In this document: positions 13,906 through 22,225 of the stretch, one piece after another
How the letters are laid out: every line of letters begins with the position of its first letter
How positions within the stretch are numbered: position 1 is the first letter of the stretch
DNA from: a virus
DNA length: 29,993 nucleotides
Direction: 5' to 3' (one strand)
Virus record (IMG/VR): IMGVR_UViG_3300007611_000005
Location: 1 to 29,993 of that record
The notes under the pieces: generated by a model
Seen by the model: the letters and a program-made list of their open reading frames with translations, nothing else
Told to the model about the DNA's origin: nothing
The model's database searches: none
Program-made: the position numbers and the translations under genes

Positions 13906-16399
13906 TTGCTATACTTTTAATTTGAATCGAACCAACCATGCTAGAATGCACAGAACATTGATATCTATAACCCCCAGAAATACTAGAAGGTATTTTCCAG
14001 TATAAAGTTCCACTGGTCTTGCCTTGGGCGTTGGTTCCTTCACTCACTGTCCCGTCTGAATCTACATGAACTAATCCTGTGCTGTAATTAGACCCGGCCG
14101 GATCCTGAACCAGAAAAGGATGTCCTTGAATATTATTAAGATCAAATGCTATAGTTAAACCACTTATCGCATATATAGTTGGATTATCACCTGAATATTG
14201 ATCGAATGTGTAGGCCGAAGCTAAATTGTTGTCTACAATTAATTTGGTAATTGCCGGAAGATAAAAATCATCAACTGTCAATGATGCATCTGTTGCATCT
14301 CCTAACTCTGAAAAATTAGCCGCGCCAGCACTACCTGTGAATCCTATTGTTAGAGTATTGCCAGATACAGATGTTGAAATATCTGTGCCGCCGGCGATAG
14401 TTAGTGTTTCTGTAGGACTATCTGCGGTTACGCTGCCGTTATCACCTTCTACAGTTTGGAATAAATCAGGAGTAGCTGCAGAACTAGCAACAGTAATACT
14501 GTTATTATCTGCATCTGTTGTAATAACAATTCCTGAGCCAGCAACTAATGTAAGTGTATCTGTAGAGTTATCTGCTACAACATCAGATTGTCCGCTTACA
14601 GCTATAGTTTCAAAAGTGTTAGACGCTATTCCTCCGCCTGCTGCCGCAATTGTAACTGTATTAGATAGTGCATCATTTGTAAGTGTAATATTCGACCCGG
14701 CCGCAAAGGTAAGCGTGTCTGATGTTGTATCGGCTGTAATGTTGTCTTGCCCAGCAACCGAAATAGTTGAAAATATGTTTTGGTCTGTTGAGGTATTTGT
14801 AATTGTAATGTTACCATCTACATCACTAGTTGTGGTAATTCCTGTGCCGCCTATAAACTTCACACTTTCCTGATTTCTTACTAACCGAATAGTAGAGTCG
14901 TCTGCGGCTATAAAAAATTCCGTTTTTGTTTCGGTTGACGCCGTTACTACTGGGCTTCCGTTTAAAATTAGATTTGTGCCATCGAAAATTAGGTTTTCGC
15001 CTGTATCCTGTATAACCTGTCCTGTTGAAGCATACCTAGCAAGTCTGTTCGCTTGTCCAGTTGATACTCCGCTTGCTTCCCCGTCGCCCGAAGTTCCGCT
15101 AATTGTAATAGAGTCGCCGCCAGGACTTGTGGATATTGATATATTAGGTCCGGCTACAAGTTGAAACGCATCCTCTGCTTGGTCTGCAACAATGTCACTT
15201 TCGCCCGATACCGTTATTCGAGTAAATGCCTGTGTTACAGCTTGCGGCGCAGTGAATGTGATTGTGTTGCTCTCCTCATCTGTTGAGATAGATAAATTGT
15301 TGCCAACTAAATTTAAACTTCCGGTGTCAGACGTTTGTTCTAAAGTAGTTTGTCCTTGCACAGAAAATGCAAGAGATTGCAGACCTGTTGAACTTACTGT
15401 AAAACTATTAGGCGAAGGAGACTGAATACTTATACCGGTTCCATTACTTAATGTCAAACCGTCATATGCAATTGAATTTAAAGGATCTGTGTAACCGACC
15501 GATACAGGATCTCCATAGCTTGTATCTGTAACTAATTTGCGCCATTCTCCTGCATGTGCATAATATAATGCTCCGGACTCATGGACATGCATTGTCATAC
15601 CATGATATGTAGCAGGCGAATAATTTGACAGCTCACTTTCTAGCTGGACAGCATTTGAATATTTGATTATGTTGTTTCCAAAATCATAGGACCCTGCTGC
15701 CCAATCTAGGTTTTCATCAGCAGTGTAGGTTATGTCTAAGGAACTTCCTGATCCGGTTCCTGGGACAGCTACTGCAATTTCGTTTCCCATATTAAGATGA
15801 TTTTGACACCAATAATAAAGAACAGAAGGTGTATCGGTTGTTACTTTAATTCTTACCCTGCGCGAAGTTGCAGATTCGAATCCGTCCCAGTAGGCTTGTT
15901 TGTTAACTGCTACATTGTCTAAAAGGTAAGTTACACCGGCGGTATACACAGTCCCATCACCTGCTTCACCGTTAGGGTCATCTGCTGAAAAATTCAAAGG
16001 ATGTTGATTATTTGTTGTGCCGGTTGCATTAGGATAATATACATTTGTGGAATCATCTTGATTAAATTCATACGTGTATCCTGCTACAAAGTTCAAAACA
16101 GGCTTGTAATCTCCATTCAGAATATACTTGTTTCCATCTCCTGTATTATTGATTGTTACAGTGTAAGATATAAATGCGGATCCCGCCGAATTGATAGCAT
16201 CTTCGAGTGTTTCTATATCTATATTTTTTAAATCGGTTCTAGCTAAAGTAGCTCCGCCTTGAATTTCCCCATCAAAAAATCTTAAGGTCTGGTTTTCTCT
16301 GTCTAGGAAAATTTCTCCTCTAGCTCCGACTCTTCTCTGTAAAAAATCAGTCTCTCTAGGAATAATTCTGATGAAGTTAAATGTTTCTGTTTTTGCCAT
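13898..16399 (-). CDS. Virion fibre protein with two cupredoxin-like domains and beta-repeats
   Basis: 833 residues. Start at 16399 (MAKTETFNFIRIIPRETDF); an upstream in-frame ATG adds only six residues. Residues 1-60 resemble phage-fibre attachment modules (GEIFLDRENQTLRFFDGEIQ). Residues ~100-210 look like a blue-copper fold with HPLNF and YYWCQNHLNMGNEI. Residues ~338-690 hold about five ~50-residue repeats of the form V-x-G-Q-x-x-[IV]-x-A-D-x-x-x-D-x-L…A-G…I-T-[IV]. Residues ~727-833 are a second cupredoxin-like domain (GHPFLVQDP, then YQCSVHSSMVGSI). Both keep His, Cys, His and Met in copper-ligand order. The protein is probably a tail or whisker fibre. It has its own late box and diverges from the island. 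Confidence 0.8.
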   Translation of the reverse strand: MAKTETFNFIRIIPRETDFLQRRVGARGEIFLDRENQTLRFFDGEIQGGATLARTDLKNIDIETLEDAINSAGSAFISYTVTINNTGDGNKYILNGDYKPVLNFVAGYTYEFNQDDSTNVYYPNATGTTNNQHPLNFSADDPNGEAGDGTVYTAGVTYLLDNVAVNKQAYWDGFESATSRRVRIKVTTDTPSVLYYWCQNHLNMGNEIAVAVPGTGSGSSLDITYTADENLDWAAGSYDFGNNIIKYSNAVQLESELSNYSPATYHGMTMHVHESGALYYAHAGEWRKLVTDTSYGDPVSVGYTDPLNSIAYDGLTLSNGTGISIQSPSPNSFTVSSTGLQSLAFSVQGQTTLEQTSDTGSLNLVGNNLSISTDEESNTITFTAPQAVTQAFTRITVSGESDIVADQAEDAFQLVAGPNISISTSPGGDSITISGTSGDGEASGVSTGQANRLARYASTGQVIQDTGENLIFDGTNLILNGSPVVTASTETKTEFFIAADDSTIRLVRNQESVKFIGGTGITTTSDVDGNITITNTSTDQNIFSTISVAGQDNITADTTSDTLTFAAGSNITLTNDALSNTVTIAAAGGGIASNTFETIAVSGQSDVVADNSTDTLTLVAGSGIVITTDADNNSITVASSAATPDLFQTVEGDNGSVTADSPTETLTIAGGTDISTSVSGNTLTIGFTGSAGAANFSELGDATDASLTVDDFYLPAITKLIVDNNLASAYTFDQYSGDNPTIYAISGLTIAFDLNNIQGHPFLVQDPAGSNYSTGLVHVDSDGTVSEGTNAQGKTSGTLYWKIPSSISGGYRYQCSVHSSMVGSIQIKSIATI

Positions 16400-16419
16400 T
16401 TTTAATGTTCCCTGCAATT

Positions 16420-16427
16420 TATTTATC
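16420..16427 (-). promoter_or_regulatory. Late promoter box of the 13898-16399 fibre gene
   Basis: The minus strand reads GATAAATA, 20 nt before the ATG, with a purine-rich CAGGGAAC in between serving as a weak ribosome site. It is divergent from the box at 16457-16463. Confidence 0.7.
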
Positions 16428-16456
16428 GTTAAATCACATAGTCTAAAAATGTAAAA

Positions 16457-16463
16457 CTAAATA
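16457..16463 (+). promoter_or_regulatory. Late-type box of the plus-strand oxygenase-halogenase pair
   Basis: CTAAATA, 21 nt before the ATG at 16485, with a weak GGATAGA ribosome site. Same variant as the gene 18 box. If real, the two island genes on this strand are late genes. Confidence 0.5.
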
Positions 16464-16484
16464 TACTAATAATTTGGATAGACA

Positions 16485-17123
16485 ATGGATAAAATAAACT
16501 TATTCCCCGTTTCAATCTACTCTTTTAACAATGATACCCTCGATAACGACAAGTTGATTTCACTGCTGGATGACGAAACATTCGGTGAACATAATGCACT
16601 AAGCTCTATTGATAATCTGCACGTAAAAGATCAATTTTGTGGCTTATTTAATTGGATAAATTCCTGTTTAAACATGCTGAAAGATGATCATAAGTATGAT
16701 TGCGACATGCTAGAAATTTCAAGCAGTTGGGCTAATAAATATTATCGTAACTCTGATATGTATCATGCTCCACATAGACATTCTATGAGTTTATGGAGTG
16801 GAATTTATTATTTAACAGAGGGCGCGCCTACTGTGTTTGAGGACCCAGTATTTCAAAGAACACATGCTCAAATCGAAGTCCTTCAACATGAATTCTCTCC
16901 TTTTTATCGCATAAACCCAGAACCTGGAAAATTAATTTTATTTCCTAGTTGGATGTATCACTCTACTATGCCTAATTTTGATGACACTGATAGATACACA
17001 ATAAGCTTTAATGTGTTACCCACAGGTAAAATTAATTATAATTTAGCAAGAGATTCTATTGCAGTTATTAAACTAGAATCAACAATTAAGAAAGACTTTT
17101 TTGAGGAACAAACCAATGATTAA
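16485..17123 (+). CDS. Putative Fe(II)/2-oxoglutarate oxygenase (PF13759-like)
   Basis: 212 residues. It fits the 2OG-FeII_Oxy_5-type pattern: an N-terminal FPVSIYSF, then HRHSMSLWSGIYYL (H97/H99), a following D120 in FEDP, and GKLILFPSWMYHS (H159) with R170 in DRYTISFNV. These would supply the iron-binding His/Asp/His set and the 2-oxoglutarate-binding Arg. Such enzymes hydroxylate a substrate using O2 and 2-oxoglutarate. It is the only oxygenase on the plus strand; its 3' end overlaps the halogenase by 8 nt, implying the two act together. Substrate unknown. Confidence 0.75.
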   Translation: MDKINLFPVSIYSFNNDTLDNDKLISLLDDETFGEHNALSSIDNLHVKDQFCGLFNWINSCLNMLKDDHKYDCDMLEISSSWANKYYRNSDMYHAPHRHSMSLWSGIYYLTEGAPTVFEDPVFQRTHAQIEVLQHEFSPFYRINPEPGKLILFPSWMYHSTMPNFDDTDRYTISFNVLPTGKINYNLARDSIAVIKLESTIKKDFFEEQTND

Positions 17124-18627
17124 TAAATTAATTGTGTTGGGAGGCGGAACAGCAGGTCTTATAAGTGCCCTGTGTTGTAAACACGCATTTCCAAAATTAG
17201 ATGTAACCCTGATAGAATCAAAGGATATTGGAATTATAGGAGTTGGTGAGGGGTCAACAGAACACTGGGCACACCTTATGGAATATTTAGAAATCGATAT
17301 TCCTGAATTACTAAGAGAAACAGATGCAACTTTTAAAACCGGTATAAGATTTAATAACTGGCATGGCGATAACACTGAATATTGGCATGCCCTTGCCGAG
17401 TTTACTCTTTCGCAAGACCCGAGGTCGGGCTTGTACCTTAGCATGGTAGATCAAATTGCCAACGGAGAAGATGCGCTTGCATCGGTATGGAAAGAAACTT
17501 TAGAGAGTAGGCACGCCGGGCCTTTTTCTAAAAGCGTAAATCAGTTTCATTTTGATACAAAAAAACTTAATGACTATTTTCATAAAAAGTGTGAGAATAA
17601 AGGCGTAATTTTCATAAATGATACTATAGACGATGTAGAATTAGATGAAAGCGGCTTTGTATCTAAACTTCACGGAAAACAAATTTATACAGCAGATTTC
17701 TTCATTGATTGTAGCGGATTTAGAAGAGTGATTGCATCAAAGCTTGGTGTAAAATGGATAGACTGCAAAGACTATCTTCCTATGAACAGTGCCATCGCAT
17801 TTCCTACAGGATATAAGGAAGACATACCTTCGCACACTGAAGCAAGAGCTTTAAGCTCAGGCTGGATGTGGAGAATACCTACACAAAACAGATTCGGTAA
17901 CGGCTATGTTTACTGTGACGATTTCATAAATGAAGACGAAGCTATAAGCGAGGCGCAATCGCAACATTCGGATAAAATAGAAATAGCTAAAAAAATAAAA
18001 TTTTCTGCAGGATATTTAGACGAAAACTGGACAAAAAATTGTGTTTGTGTAGGTCTTGCCAGTATGTTTGTTGAACCGCTAGAAGCAACCAGCATTGGTT
18101 CTACAATACAACAGATGTTTGGTTTAATTACCAGTTTACCACATTGGCATAAAAATGATAAAACAAGTGCAAAAATATATAATAAGAGATTTAAACAGGT
18201 TTCTGAAAATATAATTGATTTTGTTCAAATACATTATATAACAGAAAGACGCGACAGTGAGTTTTGGCGCTGGATTAATTCTGACTTAATTTTGACAGAT
18301 TTTAACAGAGAATATTTAGATGATTTTAAGAAATATCTTCCTTCTCATCAACCATTCAACGATCATTTTATCATGTTTAAAAGTCTTAATTACACGCAAG
18401 TTATGTGGGGCTTGCGATTATTAGATAGGAAAGAAATAGCTAACCTTTGGGGGCAAATGCCGCATTTACATAAAAAAGCTTATAACATAAGACAGGGTAT
18501 ACTACCCCAAACTGTAAAACATAGAGAAGCAATTAATTTAGCAATGCAAGGAATTGATTTTTTAGATGCAACACCATCAGTAAACGATCTGGTAAATTAT
18601 GCTTCTAGTTTAAAAGTTACTGATTAA
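17116..18627 (+). CDS. Flavin-dependent halogenase (tryptophan-halogenase family), copy 1
   Basis: 503 residues. Start ATG at 17116 with GAGGA about 8 nt upstream; a TTG further upstream is not needed. The FAD-binding motif is at residues 9-14 (GGGTAG), followed by GVGEGS. The diagnostic halogenase motif WxWxIP is present as WMWRIP (250-255). The catalytic Lys equivalent is K74 (ATFKTGIRF), and the Glu in FVEPLEATSIG is E323. The residue after that Glu is Ser in PrnA/RebH but Ala (A324) here. These enzymes use FADH2, O2 and halide to halogenate aromatic rings; a cyanophage member (VirX1) is known to iodinate diverse substrates. No flavin reductase is in the window. The gene converges with the oxygenase operon, with 3 bp between stops. 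Confidence 0.88.
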   Translation: MINKLIVLGGGTAGLISALCCKHAFPKLDVTLIESKDIGIIGVGEGSTEHWAHLMEYLEIDIPELLRETDATFKTGIRFNNWHGDNTEYWHALAEFTLSQDPRSGLYLSMVDQIANGEDALASVWKETLESRHAGPFSKSVNQFHFDTKKLNDYFHKKCENKGVIFINDTIDDVELDESGFVSKLHGKQIYTADFFIDCSGFRRVIASKLGVKWIDCKDYLPMNSAIAFPTGYKEDIPSHTEARALSSGWMWRIPTQNRFGNGYVYCDDFINEDEAISEAQSQHSDKIEIAKKIKFSAGYLDENWTKNCVCVGLASMFVEPLEATSIGSTIQQMFGLITSLPHWHKNDKTSAKIYNKRFKQVSENIIDFVQIHYITERRDSEFWRWINSDLILTDFNREYLDDFKKYLPSHQPFNDHFIMFKSLNYTQVMWGLRLLDRKEIANLWGQMPHLHKKAYNIRQGILPQTVKHREAINLAMQGIDFLDATPSVNDLVNYASSLKVTD

Positions 18628-18630
18628 TGT

Positions 18631-19200
18631 TTAAAAGGTAAAGGGAAGGCCCGGTGCTATTTTGCCATCATATTTGAGATCAGCACTATCGCCGTTTATG
18701 TCTACATATTGAAAAAATGCTTGTGCTTGTTCTTTCCCTTTATAAGGACCGTCACGCCAGTGCGCAAATTGCCTGCCGCTATAAATTACGGCTTCTCCCT
18801 TGTTAAGCACAAATTTGTTTATGTTATTTTCATCATCTAAAATACACAAAGGCCAATTTGAATCATCATATTCCAGTGATAAACTTACTGTAAATTCGCT
18901 GCTTCGTCTGTCATAATGCTTATTTAAACGGGATCCATGTCGATATAACCGTGCATAAGTGTAACTAGGATATAGTTTTAGTTGTAGTTTGTTTTCTATT
19001 ACTGGCTGAATTATTTCCGACAAAACTTCTAAACATGGCGGACAATAAAAATTAAAACTATCCGCAAATCCTTCTTCGTATCCAGAGTGCGGTTCTAATA
19101 TTCTGGCAGCATTGGCTGCTATTTTTAATTCTCTAGTGACAAAATCTAATAATTTTTCGTCGACAATTCTGTTTAAAAAAATTGGTTTATTTAAGTTCAT
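18631..19200 (-). CDS. Putative Fe(II)/2OG oxygenase, last gene of the island operon
   Basis: 189 residues. The double-stranded beta-helix signature is H95-Y-D97 (LNKHYDRRSSEF), followed by a conserved strand LNKGEAVIYSGRQFAHW carrying the distal iron ligand H147. The expected distal Arg is less clear; K154 or K156 in PYKGKEQAQAFFQY occupies the region. A cysteine pair CPPC lies at 53-56. It belongs broadly with prolyl-4-hydroxylase-like enzymes. Its ATG overlaps the previous stop as ATGA, showing translational coupling. It ends 3 bp from the halogenase on the other strand. Confidence 0.7.
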   Translation of the reverse strand: MNLNKPIFLNRIVDEKLLDFVTRELKIAANAARILEPHSGYEEGFADSFNFYCPPCLEVLSEIIQPVIENKLQLKLYPSYTYARLYRHGSRLNKHYDRRSSEFTVSLSLEYDDSNWPLCILDDENNINKFVLNKGEAVIYSGRQFAHWRDGPYKGKEQAQAFFQYVDINGDSADLKYDGKIAPGLPFTF

Positions 19201-19727
19201 AGCGGCATCAATGAAAAATGTCTAAACGGTGGTTCTGGCTTGTCGTGAACATCAAACCCGATTGTTAATCTAGGCTCTATAAAATTGCTTTTTACATTGA
19301 CTTTATGTAATCGATGACCTGGACCTATATAGATATTTCCTATTTTATTTTTTACAGTATAATCTTCGAACTGTGTTTCCGTATCGAAAGGATTAATGTT
19401 GATATATCCATGTATCGGCCAATCGTGCCCGTGCCAACCTAGCACAGTTTCCGGTGTATGATAATTTAGCCAAGCTTGCATCCACAAAGGATCATTATGG
19501 CCTGCAAAATTTCTGATAATTAATTTAAGTTCTTGTAGTAGTTGATACCATACAGGATCGGGAGAGGTTGCACAAAACACATTATAAAGAGGATATGCCT
19601 CTGTGCTATCTCCATAAGGAAATATGTCTTTGAAAAAATCATAGACAAAATATAAATCATTTACCATTTTTGTATGATTTTTGAGAATTAATTGCGAATT
19701 ATGTATCTCGTGATCTTTGCAGTACAT
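19197..19727 (-). CDS. Putative Fe(II)/2OG oxygenase-like protein
   Basis: 176 residues. The likely core is WLNYHTPETVLGWHGHDW followed by HGYINI, with H99/H101 and D102 as candidate proximal ligands. GPGHRLHKVNV supplies a distal H141, and EPRLTIGFDV supplies R153. The spacing matches the double-stranded beta-helix of its neighbours, although the exact HxD is less clear than in most. The start overlaps the upstream gene by 29 nt; an internal Met at residue 21 would remove the overlap and may be the real start. Function inferred from motif order and from position inside a run of clear oxygenases. Confidence 0.6.
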   Translation of the reverse strand: MYCKDHEIHNSQLILKNHTKMVNDLYFVYDFFKDIFPYGDSTEAYPLYNVFCATSPDPVWYQLLQELKLIIRNFAGHNDPLWMQAWLNYHTPETVLGWHGHDWPIHGYININPFDTETQFEDYTVKNKIGNIYIGPGHRLHKVNVKSNFIEPRLTIGFDVHDKPEPPFRHFSLMPL

Positions 19728-20337
19728 CTTGTAATCCTGAAAAATTGATATTTAAAACAATCCGGTAAGGAAATTCTTTGCAAAAACTAGAAGCATGATA
19801 ATAAAATCCTGGAAAGGCAACAATTCTTCCCTTCTTCGGATAAATTTTTTGTTTTACCGAAAAGTTATTTGTGAGCATAAAATCTTGATCTTTATATTCA
19901 TAATTTTTATTAGTATCGTTAAAAATATAGGTAGGCCCGTCATTATCATTTACGTAATAAATAACATTCCAGTGTTCATAAAAACTATCAATGTGTGGTA
20001 GATGATGTTCTTTTGTCGAATTAGGATTTCGCTGTGTAAGGTTCATCCTCATGCGTTCTGTCGAGGCCTTAGGAAACATATTCATGTCCTGAATACTTAA
20101 TATCAACGGATAAAGAAAATCAAAAAATGGCGAATCGACCTTACCATCTTCGAATAAAAAATGATTTAATCCTACTGGATTGCTATCCATATATTCTTTG
20201 CCTTTAGCAAAATTTGGCGTGATTAGATTAGGATTGAAATACCACGGAAATGTGTGAGCAGTAACCCTATCTAAGATTGCATTTTGATAACTTTTTGTTA
20301 TTATATTATCTATTACTATTATATCGTCAGAACTCAT
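19699..20337 (-). CDS. Putative Fe(II)/2OG oxygenase
   Basis: 212 residues. A clear facial triad and 2OG-binding residue are visible: H115-I-D117 (HLPHIDSFYEHWNVIYYV), H181 (IVAFPGFYYHASSF) and R192 (FPYRIVLNINF). The PxxGRIVAFPG strand before the distal His is typical. Its layout (YYHAS, then R, then LNINF) is shared with the 21659-22225 protein, so the two look like diverged paralogues. The ATG overlaps the upstream stop by one base. Role: probably hydroxylation of a protein, sugar or small molecule; substrate unknown. Confidence 0.8.
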   Translation of the reverse strand: MSSDDIIVIDNIITKSYQNAILDRVTAHTFPWYFNPNLITPNFAKGKEYMDSNPVGLNHFLFEDGKVDSPFFDFLYPLILSIQDMNMFPKASTERMRMNLTQRNPNSTKEHHLPHIDSFYEHWNVIYYVNDNDGPTYIFNDTNKNYEYKDQDFMLTNNFSVKQKIYPKKGRIVAFPGFYYHASSFCKEFPYRIVLNINFSGLQDVLQRSRDT

Positions 20338-21005
20338 TAAATTTTACCGTAAAATACCATTGTTAATCTTGAATCATCTTTATCTGAGCCGAAAAAATTA
20401 TCTGCACTGTGCCAAGTTCTCGGATCGTAAATAAATGCTCTGTTAAAAACGTTTTCGACCGTAAGTGAAGGAGTAAATGTTTCTCGTTGCTGTAATCTAT
20501 ATTTACTACATTGTTTTCTTTCATCGGCACTAGATTGAAGGGTGTCCTTCCAAATCATATCTTTAAAGTCATTAGCATATGTGTCTTCCTGATCATCATA
20601 TAAAGTTGTGCCGGTATTGGCTGCAGCATGTGGGTTAAGATATATTACCCCTGAGAAGGTAACTGTAGGATCATCGTCATGCACCCACCCCTGGCCATAT
20701 GTTTCATCGACCAATTGAAAACAAACAGAAAGGTTTTGAAAACCAGAAAAAATAGGAAAATGTTTTAAAAATATACGAGCAAAGTCTGTAAATATATCTG
20801 CATCAATTTGTTCGAGAAATTTACTGCGCTGGCCTGGAATAGGCAGATCAGTATCGTAATAATCTTGTTGTAAGGCTAAGTTTCTCCATACATACGGACA
20901 AGGTAAAAAATCTTCTATAATACGACTAGGAAATCTCGGATATTTTATCCTGTTTTTTAGATCATTTTCTTTTATGAGTCTCGAACTCTCCTCTGGTGAT
21001 AGCAT
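20337..21005 (-). CDS. Putative Fe(II)/2OG oxygenase, paralogue A
   Basis: 222 residues. The iron site is H109-D-D111 in QGWVHDDDPTV and H199 in YDPRTWHSADNFFG, with R213 in DKDDSRLTMVF. The adjacent gene 21005-21658 encodes the same motifs in the same order (QGWIHDDDP, NTGTT, DPRQWHAADNYFG, DDSRYTIVFF), so the pair arose by tandem duplication and then diverged. The type resembles uncharacterised phage and bacterial DUF6445-like oxygenases. The ATG overlaps the upstream stop by one base. Long, charged, helical insert at ~137-175 (DERKQCSKYRLQQRE), matched by a similar insert in the neighbour. Confidence 0.82.
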   Translation of the reverse strand: MLSPEESSRLIKENDLKNRIKYPRFPSRIIEDFLPCPYVWRNLALQQDYYDTDLPIPGQRSKFLEQIDADIFTDFARIFLKHFPIFSGFQNLSVCFQLVDETYGQGWVHDDDPTVTFSGVIYLNPHAAANTGTTLYDDQEDTYANDFKDMIWKDTLQSSADERKQCSKYRLQQRETFTPSLTVENVFNRAFIYDPRTWHSADNFFGSDKDDSRLTMVFYGKI

Positions 21006-21658
21006 TAGTTTAATGAATCCTTGTTGTTTACAAAAAAAACAATTGTATATCTACTATCATCTTTGCTTGTGCCGAAATAATTATCTGCCGCATGCCATTG
21101 TCTCGGATCAAATATTAGACACCTATTATATCTTCCTTCGACTTTGATAGTTTCTTTAAACATTTGTTTTTGTTCTTGTTGGTGTTTTAGATAGAGATCA
21201 TTATGTTTTCTTTCTACATCTGTAACATCATCAAAAAATATATTTCCAAACTTTTCATAACTTGGATCTATCTGTTGATTGTAGATTGTTGTTCCTGTAT
21301 TTTTAGGATATTTTTTATTAAGAAATATCACTCCAGCGGCACCATAAAATTTTGGATCATCGTCATGAATCCATCCCTGGCCCCATTCTTCTGATACACA
21401 TTGTATGCTGATATCATTCTTTGTAAATTTATCGAATTCAAAAAGATGTTGTAAGAGCTTATTATCGATTATATTCTGCAGCTCAGTATTCATATTAGAA
21501 AATAAATCGGATCTATAACCGGGCCAGGTGCCTCTATCGCCTTTAAAATACTCTAATTGTTTTGCATATTCTAACCACAACGACGGCGACTCAAAAAAGT
21601 CATCTATGATAATAGTAGGAACAAGCGGTTTTATATTTTTATTTTTAAAATTTTCCAT
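21005..21658 (-). CDS. Putative Fe(II)/2OG oxygenase, paralogue B
   Basis: 217 residues. Iron ligands H98-D-D100 (GQGWIHDDDPKF) and H189 (DPRQWHAADNYFG), with R203 in DDSRYTIVFF. It is the tandem paralogue of the next gene downstream; the insert between the two halves of the core (~130-170) is rich in Gln, Glu and His (YLKHQQEQKQ). The ATG directly follows the stop of the upstream gene (TAA then ATG), so the ribosome probably moves between them. Two divergent copies suggest two substrates or two positions on one substrate; nothing shows which. Confidence 0.82.
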   Translation of the reverse strand: MENFKNKNIKPLVPTIIIDDFFESPSLWLEYAKQLEYFKGDRGTWPGYRSDLFSNMNTELQNIIDNKLLQHLFEFDKFTKNDISIQCVSEEWGQGWIHDDDPKFYGAAGVIFLNKKYPKNTGTTIYNQQIDPSYEKFGNIFFDDVTDVERKHNDLYLKHQQEQKQMFKETIKVEGRYNRCLIFDPRQWHAADNYFGTSKDDSRYTIVFFVNNKDSLN

Positions 21659-22225
21659 TTAGATAGTAAAATTAATTGTTAATGCAATTCTTTTAGTAAA
21701 TACTTTTGGGCATGTGCTTGCATGATAATAATTTCCATCAAAAACTACCGCCATGTTTTGATCAGGTTCAATGCTCTCCTTAATTGAATATGCATCACTT
21801 TCTTCTGTTTGATTGAAAATTACTGTATTTCCGTCAGAATGCATAAAATGAAAGACTGCTGTTAGATGATCAAAATCTGCATCCTTATGCGGAGAATTAT
21901 AAACATACGGTTGACTTGGAAAAGTGTAGCGTGTATTTAATAAAAAACCTAATCTCATTCTGAATACATTCTTAGGAGTTATATCTAATCTATTCATTAA
22001 TGCTTGGTGCAGAGGCGTAAATTTATCGAGAAAGGGGCTTCGATACCCGTCGTGACCCAACAGTATATGAGCAAAGGCAGGTGTATCAATACTGGGTGTC
22101 CTGCCATTTTCATATGTTGTATCTTTTATATGTGTCCAGGTTATTTCTGTGCCGTTTACAAAATCATTTATTTCTTTAAATTCGTTTGTATCTAATATTC
22201 CGTATACCAATTGAGTTTCAAACAT
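21659..22225 (-). CDS. Putative Fe(II)/2OG oxygenase
   Basis: 188 residues. The triad is H113-K-D115 (YNSPHKDADFDHLTAVFHF) and H168 (VVFDGNYYHASTCPK), with R179 in FTKRIALTINF. It resembles the 19699-20337 protein around the distal His (YYHAS) and in the closing strand. The N-terminal ~110 residues are the helical support region common to these enzymes. The gene abuts its neighbours on both sides without spacing, inside the long minus-strand operon. Confidence 0.8.
   Translation of the reverse strand: MFETQLVYGILDTNEFKEINDFVNGTEITWTHIKDTTYENGRTPSIDTPAFAHILLGHDGYRSPFLDKFTPLHQALMNRLDITPKNVFRMRLGFLLNTRYTFPSQPYVYNSPHKDADFDHLTAVFHFMHSDGNTVIFNQTEESDAYSIKESIEPDQNMAVVFDGNYYHASTCPKVFTKRIALTINFTI

Noticed and set aside
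14337-14873. Plus-strand open frame of 178 codons opposite the fibre gene
   Set aside because: It mirrors the repeat region of the fibre gene, has no ribosome site or family resemblance, and is Val/Ser/Pro-rich as expected for a shadow.
14330-15390. Regular repeats considered as a CRISPR-like array
   Set aside because: The repeats are protein-level, degenerate in DNA and lie inside one reading frame.
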